Notes: generated by a model not told the origin, from the letters alone. 64,000 bases of DNA from Rhodothalassiaceae bacterium (GCA_026004935.1 BPKC01000001.1:2181381-2245380), one strand, 5' to 3'; shown: positions 16,319 to 24,862, counted from the stretch's first letter. A program made the numbers and translations.

Positions 16319-19300
16319 TCAACCTCTCGTCCCGGCCGCGGGCGTCAGCCCGAACCGGCCCTGGATGGCGCGGCCGGTGGAGCCCATCTGGGCGATCCGG
16401 CGGTCCACCTCGCTCACCGCGGCATCGATGATGACGCGGATGATCCGCCCGCCATCGGGTCCATCCTGCTCCTCCACGCGCGCCGGCGGCCCGCCGTTGT
16501 TCTCGACGATCACGGTGACCGGCGCGCCGGCCGCGCGCGCCTCCACGCCGAGCCGCCCGTCCGGCCCGCGCCTGAGCGGCAGGATCGCCTCGGGCCCGGC
16601 CTCGCCCATCAGCCCCAGCCCGCCGCACGCGAAGCGCGTGGCATAGCGGAACAGCGTCGGCCGGTCGACGACCCGGCCGCTGTGATCGCTGATGGTGCCG
16701 CCCGCAACGACGGCACCCCTCGCCGCTATGAGCTGACCGAATCCGGCGGAGGGGCGCGTGCTGGCCGGCTTCGCGGGGGCGGGCCCTCCAAACAGCCGCT
16801 GCAGTGCCGTCGCCAGCGGGCCGATGATCGCTTGGCGGATGGCGAGCCGCGCCAGATCGGCGAGGATCGAATCGACGAGATCCCGGAAGCTGAGCTTGCC
16901 GGTGGTCACGAACTTGACCAGCGCGTCCTCCATGCCCTGGAAGGCGTCCTGCACCGTGCGCCGGGCCAGCTCGAACTGTTGTCCGGCCTCGCCGGCGACG
17001 TCGGCCAGCCCCGCGCGCAACCCGCCGAGCACGCCGCTCTGCTCGCCGGCCTGCAGCAGCTCGGCGATCTGCAGCCTGAGCCCCTCCAGCGCCTGCCGCT
17101 GCTGCGGGTCCGTGACGGCGCGCGCGAGCGCCTCGATCTGGGGGATGAGCTCGCTGCGCAGCGTCTCCGCTTGGCGGCTGATCTCGCGCCGCACGCGCGC
17201 GCGGGCCTCGGCCTCGCTCTCCAGCCCCAGCCGCACGCGCGCATCCGCCGCCTGCTCGATCTCCGCGATCAGCCGGCGTGCCGCGTCGATGCGGCCGCGG
17301 ATGTCGCTGATGGCCTCATCCGCCACATCGCCGACGGTCCGGGATGCCACCCGCTCGCGCTCGCGCATCAGATTGGTGAGGTCGGCCCCGAGCCGCGCGA
17401 TCTCGGCCTGCGCGCGGGCGCGGGTGTCCGCATCCGCGGCATCGAGCAGCGCGCTCTCGCGCTCGATGGCGCGCTCGGTGGCCGCGATCTCCTCGTCCAG
17501 CGCCTGCAGCCGCAGCGCCGTGCGGCGGCGGAAGAACTCGGCATACGAGATCAGCCGCCGGTCCAGAGACTGCTGCAGCATCTCCTCGGCCCGCCGCTGA
17601 TCGGCCTCGCGCACACGCCGCGCGGCCTCGTCGTCGGCCGCCGCCAGCTCGCGCGCGCGCCGGGCCTCCTGGGCCTCCTCTTCGGCCAGCACCTTCGCGC
17701 GCACCGCCGCCTGGGCAGCCGCGATCTCGGCCGGGCTCTTGCCGGCCTGCCGCCCGAGCTGCGCGATGCGCTGCAGCTCACCCTTGAGCCGCTCCTCGCG
17801 GGTCCTGAGCCCCGCGATCAGCTCGTCCCACTGCCGCAGGGCGAGCTCGCGGGCGATATTGCCGCCGGCGGCCGTCTCCTCGTCGGCACGATCCAGCGCC
17901 GCGCGCAGCTCGGCCAGCTGCCGCTGCAGCTCGCGCCGGCGCGCCTGGATCGCGGCATCGCCGATGGGCAGCAGCCCGCGCCGGATGCGCGCCTCGTTCT
18001 GCGCCTGGATGCGCGCGGCCTCCTCATCGAGTCTGCGCAGCTCGCGCTCGATATCGGCGATGCCGGCGCGCAGGATGCCCGCCTCGCCGCCGCCGAACCG
18101 GCCGCGCTGCCCGATCTGCCGGGCGATATCCAGCGCCGCTTCCCGCGCGCGGGCACCAGCATCTTCCGCGCGCCGGCCGTACAGCGCCCAGGCGGCCGCG
18201 CCCGCGGTGACGAGCGTCAGCACCAGTCCCAGCGGCCCGCCCGCCAGCGCCAGTGCGCGGCTGGCGATGCCGGCGGCGACCCCGGTGCCCGCGAGCGCCG
18301 CGTTGTAGGCGGCCTGCGCCGCCGCCAGCCGCTGCTGAGCCGGGATGACCGCACTCTCCACCGCGATCAGCCGTGCCATGCCGCTGGTCGCGGCCGCCGC
18401 CGCCTGGGCAGCCGCCAGCTCGGCCTCCGCATAGGAGACGACGAGCCTGAGATGCTCCGCGCGCACCAGCGCCGCCTGGCGTTCGGTCGCGATCTCGGCC
18501 GCCAGCTGCCGCACCCGCGCCCAGCCGGCCGCCGTCAGCACGCCGATCTGCCGGCCCAGCAGCCCCACACCGATGACCGCGACCGTGCCGAGCACGGTCC
18601 CGAGATGCGCCGCCAGCGCGTCCAGCGATCGCACGAGGGCGTCGGTCACGCCGCCGGCATTGGCCACCTGATCGATCCACGCACTGAAGGCGTTGCGCGC
18701 CGCCTCTACGGCCTGGCCCACCGTGCGCGGCATCGCGGCCGCCTCGCGGCGCAGCGTGGCGGCCTGGGCCGCGAGCGCGCGCACCACCAGCCCGGTCGTC
18801 AGCTGGCCCTGCTCGGCCATGGCGCGCAGCTCGCCGACCGTCACGCCCAGCGCCTCGGCCAGCGCCAGCGCGATCCGCGAGCCGTTCTCCATCACCGCCC
18901 GGAACTCGTCGCCGCGCAGCACGCCGGAGGCCAGCGCCTGGCTCAGCTGCAGGGTGACGGAGGCGGCCTCGGCCGTGTTGGCACCCGAGATCCGGAGCGC
19001 GTCGACCACCGCGCCCGTCACCGTCGCGATGTCGCGCATGTCTATGCCGAGCTGACGCGCGCCGAGGGCGAGCCGCGCATAGAGCTGCGCGACGGAGGCA
19101 TACGCGACGCCGCTGCGCTGCGCGATCTCGAGCGCCTCGGCCTGGGCGGCGGCGAAGGCCCGCTGGCTGCCCGCCGCCTGGCGGAGCCGCGCATTCACGA
19201 GCCGGATCTCGTCGGCCGTGCGCACCGCCTCGCGGGCGAGGCGGCCGATCTGCAGCACCCCGAAGGCGCCGACCGCCTGTGAGCGCATGCGCTCCAGCGC

Positions 19301-19402
19301 CCGGCTGATGCTCTCCACCCCGGCCCGCGTCCGCCCGAGCGCCTTGCTCGCGCGGTCATCCGCGACTATCTTGAGTCCGACGACGAGACTGGAGCCGGCC
19401 AT
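16319..19402 (-). CDS. Tape measure protein
   Basis: This 1027-residue protein sets tail length and is expelled at infection. The N-terminal 250 residues carry the tape-measure N-terminal domain (LVNARLRQAAGSQRAFAAAQ, ALRISGANTAEAASVTLQLSQALASGVLRGDEFRAVMENG). A hydrophobic segment lies near residues 370-410 (GVAAGIASRALALAGGPLGLVLTLVTAGAAAWALYG), followed by long Ala/Glu/Arg-rich coiled coil. A C-terminal domain contains LSFRDLVDSILADLARLAIRQAIIGPLATALQRLFGG, typical of the family. At about 0.15 nm per residue, the ruler predicts a tail near 150 nm, which is an inference. Confidence 0.88.
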   Translation of the reverse strand: MAGSSLVVGLKIVADDRASKALGRTRAGVESISRALERMRSQAVGAFGVLQIGRLAREAVRTADEIRLVNARLRQAAGSQRAFAAAQAEALEIAQRSGVAYASVAQLYARLALGARQLGIDMRDIATVTGAVVDALRISGANTAEAASVTLQLSQALASGVLRGDEFRAVMENGSRIALALAEALGVTVGELRAMAEQGQLTTGLVVRALAAQAATLRREAAAMPRTVGQAVEAARNAFSAWIDQVANAGGVTDALVRSLDALAAHLGTVLGTVAVIGVGLLGRQIGVLTAAGWARVRQLAAEIATERQAALVRAEHLRLVVSYAEAELAAAQAAAAATSGMARLIAVESAVIPAQQRLAAAQAAYNAALAGTGVAAGIASRALALAGGPLGLVLTLVTAGAAAWALYGRRAEDAGARAREAALDIARQIGQRGRFGGGEAGILRAGIADIERELRRLDEEAARIQAQNEARIRRGLLPIGDAAIQARRRELQRQLAELRAALDRADEETAAGGNIARELALRQWDELIAGLRTREERLKGELQRIAQLGRQAGKSPAEIAAAQAAVRAKVLAEEEAQEARRARELAAADDEAARRVREADQRRAEEMLQQSLDRRLISYAEFFRRRTALRLQALDEEIAATERAIERESALLDAADADTRARAQAEIARLGADLTNLMRERERVASRTVGDVADEAISDIRGRIDAARRLIAEIEQAADARVRLGLESEAEARARVRREISRQAETLRSELIPQIEALARAVTDPQQRQALEGLRLQIAELLQAGEQSGVLGGLRAGLADVAGEAGQQFELARRTVQDAFQGMEDALVKFVTTGKLSFRDLVDSILADLARLAIRQAIIGPLATALQRLFGGPAPAKPASTRPSAGFGQLIAARGAVVAGGTISDHSGRVVDRPTLFRYATRFACGGLGLMGEAGPEAILPLRRGPDGRLGVEARAAGAPVTVIVENNGGPPARVEEQDGPDGGRIIRVIIDAAVSEVDRRIAQMGSTGRAIQGRFGLTPAAGTRG

Positions 19403-19547
19403 GTCCGCCCTCGATTACATCCTGCTGCTCGTCGGGCTCTTCGCGGCCGGCCTGATCTGGCCGTGGGTGTGGCCCGCCGCGATCCCTCTCGCCGTCATCG
19501 GCTTCTGCCTTCTCGGCTCAGCGCGAGGAGAGTCTCGCGCTCCATGA
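19401..19547 (+). CDS. Possible 48-residue two-helix membrane protein, antisense
   Basis: A short plus-strand frame starts at the CATG that also holds the tape-measure start on the other strand. It has GGAG six bases upstream. It encodes two hydrophobic helices around a WPWVWP turn (YILLLVGLFAAGLIW and AIPLAVIGFCLLG) and a short charged tail. Such a strongly hydrophobic product is unusual for random antisense frames here, but the overlap makes chance quite possible. Confidence 0.22.
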   Translation: MSALDYILLLVGLFAAGLIWPWVWPAAIPLAVIGFCLLGSARGESRAP

Positions 19548-19824
19548 GGCATATCGCCTCCCACATCCGCGCGCGGTCGCGGATGCCGGCCATCTCGATC
19601 GCCGCGGCGACGCCCGCGTAATTCAGCCCCGTGGGCTGACCGGCCGGGTCGATGCGCCACTGCGTCTGGACGGCCAGCCACATCTGCACGGCCGCGACAT
19701 TCTCCGGCCAGATCTCGAGCGCCGGCTCGCTCTCCGCGATCCGACCCGCGTCGAGCCCGAAGGCGGCCGCGGCCTCCGCCGTCTCGTCCCGGCCGCGCCG
19801 GGCGACGAGCGCCCGGGCGACCAC
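19495..19824 (-). CDS. Tail assembly chaperone -1 frame extension (DUF1799-like, T of G-T)
   Basis: This frame of about 109 residues contains EIWPENVAAVQMWLAVQTQWRIDPAGQPTGLNYAGV, the DUF1799 signature. It lies in the -1 frame of the upstream tail chaperone and has no convincing ribosome binding site of its own. The heptamer A AAA AAC just before the upstream stop would join the two frames. I read it as the T part of a G-T fusion made by programmed frameshifting, as in lambda-like phages. If made separately it would start at the GTG at 19822-19824. Confidence 0.72.
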   Translation of the reverse strand: MVARALVARRGRDETAEAAAAFGLDAGRIAESEPALEIWPENVAAVQMWLAVQTQWRIDPAGQPTGLNYAGVAAAIEMAGIRDRARMWEAICLMERETLLALSREGRSR

Positions 19825-19826
19825 GA

Positions 19827-20171
19827 TCAGTTTTTTCGGGCGCCCTCGCCGCTGTGTGCGGCAAACCAGGCCTGAATGAGGGCCGGCACGACCTCCGGGA
19901 TATCAATGAGGCGATCCAGTGCATCCCGCGAGAAGGCGAGCGCGCCGCCGTCGGCATCCTGCACATCCCGCCAGTCGAGCACGACCTCGTGCAGCAGCCC
20001 GTCATCATCGAGCTCTCCCGTCGTCAGCCGATCGGCGATCGAGCGGAACTCGGCGCGGCCCACGCGGCGCAGCCGCACATGGAAGCGGTGGGTCCGCCGC
20101 CTGCCCGTCTCGTCCGGCAGCGAGACGTCGACGGGCATCCACACGGCATCCGGCGGGGCCAGGGTCAGCAT
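19827..20171 (-). CDS. Tail assembly chaperone (G-like)
   Basis: This 114-residue protein lies between tail tube and tape measure, the invariant place of siphophage tail chaperones that coat the tape measure during assembly. It has an N-terminal beta part (VWMPVDVSLPDETGRRRTHRFHVRLRR) and a helical C-terminus (ALDRLIDIPEVVPALIQAWFAAH). It ends in a slippery sequence that would yield a longer product by a -1 shift into the DUF1799 frame. Confidence 0.72.
   Translation of the reverse strand: MLTLAPPDAVWMPVDVSLPDETGRRRTHRFHVRLRRVGRAEFRSIADRLTTGELDDDGLLHEVVLDWRDVQDADGGALAFSRDALDRLIDIPEVVPALIQAWFAAHSGEGARKN
19830..19836 (-). other. Slippery heptamer A AAA AAC for -1 translational frameshifting
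   Basis: On the minus strand the upstream chaperone reads CGA AAA AAC TGA. A -1 slip on A AAA AAC continues into CTG ATC GTG GTC GCC, the DUF1799 frame. The heptamer is in the correct phase, and the stop of the zero frame follows at once. Confidence 0.7.
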
Positions 20172-20183
20172 CCATCACGCTCC

Positions 20184-21155
20184 TCATGCATGCACGATGA
20201 TGATCTCGTCGTCGCCGCTCTGTGGCACGAGCCGCAGATCGTACTGGGTGAGCAGCAGCCCCTCCTGATCCACATTCTGAGGCTGCGTCAGCTGCGCGGC
20301 CGGGGCGTGGACGAGAATCGTCGCCCCGGGCTGTGTGCCCACCGAGAATCCGACGGCGCTCGTGCCGTTCGCGATCACCTGATCATAGAGCGACTTGCGC
20401 TCGGCGTCGCTCAGGTCGAGCGCGACCTGCCCGGTAACCGTCCGAGCGCGGATGATCACCTCCTCGCCACCGATGAGCGGCACATGCGCGACCTCGTTGC
20501 CCAGATTGATCTGGATCCCCCGGCTCGGCCAGGCCGTGCCGCCGCTGAGCGCGCCATTGGCATAGCCCGCCCCCAGCAGAAGATTGCCGGTCTGTCCGGG
20601 CGCCACCGGCACCGGCTTCCGCCAGGCGCCGTAATCCGCGGCCGGCGGTGCGCCCGTCACGACGCCGGCATCCAGACCGGTCAGCGTGATGCGGGCCGTC
20701 GGCCGCTGGCCGATGGTCATGTCGATCTCGGCGGTGCCCCGGGCACCGACGATCTTGTGCACCACGCCGCCGCCGTACCAGTGAATGGTGAGGCTCTCGA
20801 AGCCGTCCGAGACCGGCGTGTATTCGACGCGCGGCGTGATCCCGGTGCCGGCCGGCACCACCGTCTCGGCGTATCCGCAGGCGCGCAGCAGCGCACCCCA
20901 GGCCGGCGGCTGATCCGGCGTGCCGGAGCCGGCGAGCTCGACGGTGAAGGCGATCTCGACCCGTCTCGTGCCGACCAGCTGCTCGGACGCCCCGAGGTAC
21001 GGGCGGATCAGCTCGCGATCGATGGAGTCCGCCTGCAGCCTGGGCGGCTCGAGGTTCGAGACGAGGATCGCATCCGCCGCACCCGGCGCGGCGTCGGTGC
21101 CGTAGCTCGCCTCGATCTTCGCCAGCACCACGGACTTGCGGATCAGGAAGGTCAT
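20184..21155 (-). CDS. Major tail tube protein
   Basis: This 323-residue beta-rich protein sits upstream of the tail chaperone. The start MTFLIRKSVVLAKIEASYGTDAAPGAADAIL and the later GTAEIDMTIGQRPTARITLTG are typical of tail tube proteins of Mu-like siphophages. No sheath gene exists, so the tail should be non-contractile, unlike Mu itself. The start overlaps the stop of the preceding 53-residue gene by a few bases. Confidence 0.75.
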   Translation of the reverse strand: MTFLIRKSVVLAKIEASYGTDAAPGAADAILVSNLEPPRLQADSIDRELIRPYLGASEQLVGTRRVEIAFTVELAGSGTPDQPPAWGALLRACGYAETVVPAGTGITPRVEYTPVSDGFESLTIHWYGGGVVHKIVGARGTAEIDMTIGQRPTARITLTGLDAGVVTGAPPAADYGAWRKPVPVAPGQTGNLLLGAGYANGALSGGTAWPSRGIQINLGNEVAHVPLIGGEEVIIRARTVTGQVALDLSDAERKSLYDQVIANGTSAVGFSVGTQPGATILVHAPAAQLTQPQNVDQEGLLLTQYDLRLVPQSGDDEIIIVHA

Positions 21156-21313
21156 TTCTCGTCATCCTTGCGCTGCCTGGTGGCGGCGGCCTGCTGCCGG
21201 CGCAACTGTTCCTCGCGCCACTGCGCCTCGGGCACCAGCCGGCCCGCCGTGGTCATGATCCAGCGCCCGCCGCGAGGCGGGCCGCCGGTATGGATGCGGT
21301 CGTCTTCCCTCAT
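21152..21313 (-). CDS. Small conserved-position protein, 53 residues
   Basis: A short gene read as MREDDRIHTGGPPRGGRWIM and onward to QRKDDEK ends in an ATGA-type overlap with the tail tube start and begins 13 bp after the DUF1834 gene. The tight fit on both sides supports it. It sits where Mu has gp38 (DUF2635), but I see no clear sequence match. It is charged and hydrophilic; function unknown. Confidence 0.5.
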   Translation of the reverse strand: MREDDRIHTGGPPRGGRWIMTTAGRLVPEAQWREEQLRRQQAAATRQRKDDEK

Positions 21314-21325
21314 TTCGGTCTCCCG

Positions 21326-21736
21326 TCAGATGCCGCGGGTCACCCGCGTCTCCCACTCGTCCCGCCAGCTCGCCCAGCCGGCCTCCAGCTGCACCAGCCG
21401 CCCCTGCCGGTGCTCGAGCGGCTCGTCCGCCCAGGCGGGCTGCCAGCCGGCGAGCGCCGCCATCAGCTCCCCGCGCACGGCCTCCAGCTCGTCGGCCGCA
21501 CCCTCGCCCCGGCGCGGGGAGCGCGCGGCCGTGACGATGATCTCGCTCGCGATCCGCACCACCGCGCGCTGGATCACCGGTCCCAGGGCCGCCGGCGGCT
21601 CGCTGTCCTCGGCCAGCGGATAGACGTAGACCGCCGGCGTGCGCGCCGGCACGTCCGCCTCCAGCCCGTGGGCGACGATCCGTGCCGCCGGCACCTGATC
21701 GCGGATCCGCTGGACGACGTCGGCCAGTGCCAGCAT
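21326..21736 (-). CDS. DUF1834 / Mu gp37-like tail completion protein
   Basis: This 136-residue protein contains AVYVYPLAEDSEPPAALGPVIQRAVVRIASEIIVTA, fitting the DUF1834 (gp37) family, which likely acts as tail terminator. I chose the internal start MLALADVV because upstream residues in the frame are Gly/Arg-rich and overlap DUF1320 needlessly. It is intact. Confidence 0.65.
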   Translation of the reverse strand: MLALADVVQRIRDQVPAARIVAHGLEADVPARTPAVYVYPLAEDSEPPAALGPVIQRAVVRIASEIIVTAARSPRRGEGAADELEAVRGELMAALAGWQPAWADEPLEHRQGRLVQLEAGWASWRDEWETRVTRGI

Positions 21737-21753
21737 CCGCCGTCCCCTTCCGA

Positions 21754-22164
21754 TCAGAACTCCGCCGGGGGCATGACCCGTCCCGGTGCGGCCCATGCCG
21801 GCCCGGCTCCGGCCGCCTGCGGCGCGCTCACGGGCAGGCGATGCCTGCCGTCCGCGATCTCGCGCAGCAGCCGCACCGCATCCTCATAGCGCTGACGCAC
21901 CTCCTCCGGCGCACGGTCATCCCACAGGCGGTAGCGTGCGATGTCGGTAGCGAGCCGCGTCAGCACCGCCGGCACGGGGCTCAGCGGCAGGTCGTAGCGC
22001 GCCGCCAAATAGCCGTCGATCTCCGCATCGGCGTCCGCGAGCGCCCGCTCCGCCACGGATGCGTCGATGGCGCCCGCCGGCGGATCGGCCCGGTCGGTGA
22101 GCTCGGTGATCTCACGTGCGCCGACCCGGTCGATCAGATCCTGCAGCTGGGCGTAGACGGCCAT
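21754..22164 (-). CDS. DUF1320 / Mu gp36-like head-tail connector
   Basis: This 136-residue protein has the DUF1320 pattern: YAQLQDLIDRVGAREITELTD at the start, then ALADADAEIDGYLAARYDLPL and RLATDIARYRLWDD. It is the adaptor linking the portal to the tail in Mu-like phages. Its start overlaps the stop of the upstream small gene. It is intact. Confidence 0.82.
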   Translation of the reverse strand: MAVYAQLQDLIDRVGAREITELTDRADPPAGAIDASVAERALADADAEIDGYLAARYDLPLSPVPAVLTRLATDIARYRLWDDRAPEEVRQRYEDAVRLLREIADGRHRLPVSAPQAAGAGPAWAAPGRVMPPAEF

Positions 22165-22334
22165 CAGCCGGCGTCCTCGCTCCCCTTCGTGCCGCGCGCT
22201 GTCTTCGCCGCGCGGCGCACCGCGCCGATGCGCTCGAGCTCGCGCGCCTGCGCGGCGTCGAGCTCGATCACATCACCCGCTTTGCACGGCTTGCCGTCAT
22301 GCCTGAGATGGTTGATCAGGACCTCGCATTTCAT
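22164..22334 (-). CDS. Small head-region protein, DUF7210-like, 56 residues
   Basis: The protein starts MKCEVLINHLRHDGKPCKAG and continues VIELDAAQARELERIGAVRR. This short beta-barrel-like pattern with a final charged tail recurs in Mu-like phages between capsid and DUF1320. I chose the start by its fit between capsid stop (22346) and DUF1320 start. Function unknown. Confidence 0.55.
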   Translation of the reverse strand: MKCEVLINHLRHDGKPCKAGDVIELDAAQARELERIGAVRRAAKTARGTKGSEDAG

Positions 22335-22345
22335 CGGCTGTTCCC

Positions 22346-23281
22346 TCAGGCGACGACGTTCTGCGCCAGGAATCCGGCGTCCGCACCGACGACCAGCGGT
22401 TGGAACGCATCGTGCACCGGATACTTCCAGCTGTTGGTATCGCGATCGAGCCAACCGCCGCCGACGAGGGGACGGTCATTCAGGCGATATGTGTAGGCGA
22501 AGGTTGGCGCCCCCTGGTCGGCAAGGGACGCGGGGATGGTGTAGGCGAGGATCACGTCCTTGCCCCACATGTCGACCATCTGTCCGCCGGATTCGTAGAC
22601 GGCCTCGCCCACCAGGACCTTCTGAATCCCGAAGAGCTGGGCGAGGATGTCCGCCGTCACGCTGTCGCGTGTCGTGTACTTCATCCGGTCAAGAATGACC
22701 GGATGCTCGGCCAACGCAGCGAAGACGGCCGCACCCATGACCATGGTATTGGGCCGCCGGCCGATGCTCGACCGGATGACTTCGGCCCAGGCACGCACGT
22801 CCTTCGTGGGAGTCGAGGCGGAATAATCCGACCACTGGCTGGTGCCGGACAGCACCTGCTTGTGATTGCTGTCATAGCGAGTGGGATCCCGCACCGCGGT
22901 CGCCAAATCGAATTCCAACCTTTGGAACATGATGTCCTGCACGACGCGCACAGCGCGCGCGGCAAGATCCACATTCGGCACGGCCCGGGCCTCTTCGAGG
23001 TGCTCTACGGGCACCTTCGCCTGCAGAGCGTGGTCCACGAGCGCATAGGTATTCGCACCGTAGCCGAGCTGCAGCTCCGGGATGCGCGTGCCGGGCGCAC
23101 GCGCTGTGTCATAGATCCGGAACGCTTCCTTGCCGAACTGGATCATTTTGCCACCGCGCTGTCCCACCCGCACTTCCGGGGCCAGCTGCAGGCCGACATG
23201 ACCCTCCGGACGGTATCCCCGCGCGATCTCCGTCAGCACGGGGTCGATGACGCGGGCCTCCGCCGGTGTCATCTGGGGCAT
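22346..23281 (-). CDS. Major capsid protein of the Mu-like prophage
   Basis: This 311-residue capsid protein is unrelated in sequence to the GTA capsid at 5565. Features are a long N-terminal arm (PEARVIDPVLTEIARGYRPEG-like opening), GGKMIQFGKEAFRIYDTARAPGT, a central LEFDLATAVRDPTRYDS, and a closing WKYPVHDAFQPLVVGADAGFLAQNVV. It lies after protease/scaffold and decoration genes, the standard Mu-like order. GC is somewhat lower than its neighbours. It is intact, so the locus holds two complete but unrelated major capsid genes. Confidence 0.78.
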   Translation of the reverse strand: MPQMTPAEARVIDPVLTEIARGYRPEGHVGLQLAPEVRVGQRGGKMIQFGKEAFRIYDTARAPGTRIPELQLGYGANTYALVDHALQAKVPVEHLEEARAVPNVDLAARAVRVVQDIMFQRLEFDLATAVRDPTRYDSNHKQVLSGTSQWSDYSASTPTKDVRAWAEVIRSSIGRRPNTMVMGAAVFAALAEHPVILDRMKYTTRDSVTADILAQLFGIQKVLVGEAVYESGGQMVDMWGKDVILAYTIPASLADQGAPTFAYTYRLNDRPLVGGGWLDRDTNSWKYPVHDAFQPLVVGADAGFLAQNVVA

Positions 23282-23314
23282 GGTCTCATCTCCTCTCTTG
23301 TCCGGTGACCGGTC

Positions 23315-23656
23315 TTATCCGGCGACCGGCGTCAGGAACGCCTCGACGAGCTCGCCGGCTGCGGCATCCGTGAGCGCCACCGCGACCTTCGTACCGGTCG
23401 CGGCCGGAACGGCCTGGCCGGCGGCATCCGTCTCCAGCGCCTGGCCGGCGGTGATCGCGGCCCCGGCGGTTACCAGCGCCGTGCCCAGCGTGATCACCGG
23501 CACGAGGCCGCCGGCCGGCGCATCGCTCTCGGTCACCCCCAGCACCGCGGCCCCGGCGGCCGGCACGGCGCCGGTCGCGGTGACGAAGCGGCTCTTCGTG
23601 AGCGCCGCGGCGGCGGTCATCGTGATCGTCTGTGCGGGTCGGGACGTCCAGGCCAT
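23315..23656 (-). CDS. Capsid decoration/cement protein (DUF2190-like)
   Basis: This 113-residue protein is rich in Ala, Gly, Thr and Val, with alternating short strands (FVTATGAVPAAGAAVLGVTESDAPAGG). Its N-terminus is like small capsid cement proteins placed between protease and capsid genes. Assignment rests on position and composition. It ends 33 bp before the capsid start. Confidence 0.62.
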   Translation of the reverse strand: MAWTSRPAQTITMTAAAALTKSRFVTATGAVPAAGAAVLGVTESDAPAGGLVPVITLGTALVTAGAAITAGQALETDAAGQAVPAATGTKVAVALTDAAAGELVEAFLTPVAG

Positions 23657-23657
23657 C

Positions 23658-24182
23658 TCACGCCTCCCTCTTGCGGCCGAGCCGCTGCTCGGCGATCGTC
23701 ACCGCCGTCTGATAGTCGGTGCCGGGATGCGCGGCCATCCAGGCGACCGCCGCCTCATGCAGCGCCACCCGCTCCGGGTCGGCGCGATAGCCGGCCGGCA
23801 GGCCAAGCCGCACGCTCACCGGCTGCTCGTCTCCGCCACGCACCATCTCGCCCAGCTGCACCCGCTCAGGCAGGGACTTGAGCACCGCCATCAGCACCTC
23901 GGCCGGGCGGCGCTCGCCCTCGGCGCAGCGCACCGTGCCGTCATGCTGCTCCAGCACCGTGAGCACGCCCGCGAGGTCTTCCACCTGGGATGCCGCGATC
24001 CGTCCGTCCCGGGCGAGCTGCTCCAGCTCGACCTTCGCGCGCTGGCGCGCGAGCTCCGCCTCGCGGCGCGCCAGCTCGTCTGCGCGGCGTTTGGCCTCGG
24101 CCTCGCGACGCTCGAGCTCCGCCTGCCGGCGCTCGAGCTCGGCCAGCCGTTCCGCCAGCTTGACATCATCATCCTTGGGCAT
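23658..24182 (-). CDS. Nested scaffold protein (Mu gpZ-like), internal start
   Basis: Inside the protease frame an ATG at 24180-24182 is preceded by AAGGAG with a six-base gap, stronger than any other signal nearby. It would give a 174-residue product starting MPKDDDVKLAERLAELERRQ, almost all coiled coil. Mu and related phages make a scaffold from an in-frame internal start of the protease gene. Translation here is inferred. Confidence 0.5.
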   Translation of the reverse strand: MPKDDDVKLAERLAELERRQAELERREAEAKRRADELARREAELARQRAKVELEQLARDGRIAASQVEDLAGVLTVLEQHDGTVRCAEGERRPAEVLMAVLKSLPERVQLGEMVRGGDEQPVSVRLGLPAGYRADPERVALHEAAVAWMAAHPGTDYQTAVTIAEQRLGRKREA

Positions 24183-24728
24183 GTCGGTCTCCTTCTTCCT
24201 GCCCTCCGCGGGATCGCCCCGCTCGCTCATCGTCACGACCACCACATCGCCGCCATGCTCGGCCGCGTCGATACGCACCGGCGTCAGACCCTTGACCGCC
24301 GGCGGCTGTGCGCCGAGGAATCCCAGATGTCTGAGCGACCACACCCCCGGCACCGGATTGCCGGCGGCGGTCGGCGTCCAGAGCGCGACCGAGACGGCGC
24401 GATACCGCCCCTCGCGCACCAGCTCCGCCATCTCCGGCAGCAGCTCGACATCCAGCCACAGCCCGTCGTCGCGCGCGCTCGCCGCCGTCACCCAGCCCCA
24501 GGCCGGATCGTCTGTTTTGGGATGGCCGATCACGACCGGAGCCTGATAGCGCTCCGGGTCATACGCCGCCGCGATGGCCTGGATATCGGCGATAGTCACC
24601 TCCAGCGGCATCGGATCGGCCTGAAACCGACCGGGCCGCAGCGCATGCACGCGCGCCCGCACCAGCCGCCGCTCCGGCGTCGGCGCGGGCGGGTGTGCAG
24701 ACTCGATCTGAATGGGCGCCGTCCGCAT
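23658..24728 (-). CDS. Mu gpI-like head maturation protease with fused scaffold
   Basis: This 356-residue protein has an N-terminal protease part of Mu protein-I type (QADPMPLEVTIADIQAIAAAYDPE, APVVIGHPKTDDPAWGWV, YRAVSVALW). A Glu/Arg/Ala-rich coiled coil (about 190-250) and a C-terminal scaffold-like region follow. An internal ATG with a strong Shine-Dalgarno sequence suggests the scaffold is also made separately. It is expected to guide and process capsid assembly. The frame is intact. Confidence 0.72.
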   Translation of the reverse strand: MRTAPIQIESAHPPAPTPERRLVRARVHALRPGRFQADPMPLEVTIADIQAIAAAYDPERYQAPVVIGHPKTDDPAWGWVTAASARDDGLWLDVELLPEMAELVREGRYRAVSVALWTPTAAGNPVPGVWSLRHLGFLGAQPPAVKGLTPVRIDAAEHGGDVVVVTMSERGDPAEGRKKETDMPKDDDVKLAERLAELERRQAELERREAEAKRRADELARREAELARQRAKVELEQLARDGRIAASQVEDLAGVLTVLEQHDGTVRCAEGERRPAEVLMAVLKSLPERVQLGEMVRGGDEQPVSVRLGLPAGYRADPERVALHEAAVAWMAAHPGTDYQTAVTIAEQRLGRKREA

Positions 24729-24862
24729 GGCGGCGAGTATAGGGCGCGCGGCGTGCGCGCTTCAGGATGACGGGTGTCCTATGCCGGACAAGCCGCACAA
24801 TATGCGGCACACTCCAAGTGTATGCGGATACCCGGCTCGCCCGGCTGGTACCTCAGAAAGGA

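Noticed and set aside
15566-19282. Long plus-strand open frame (about 1238 codons) opposite the tape measure gene
   Set aside because: Arg/Ala/Pro-rich composition without any domain; it mirrors the GC-rich codon bias of the real gene. The same applies to long antisense frames at 203-1504, 5226-6737, 12579-15254, 22400-24770 and 44237-46954.
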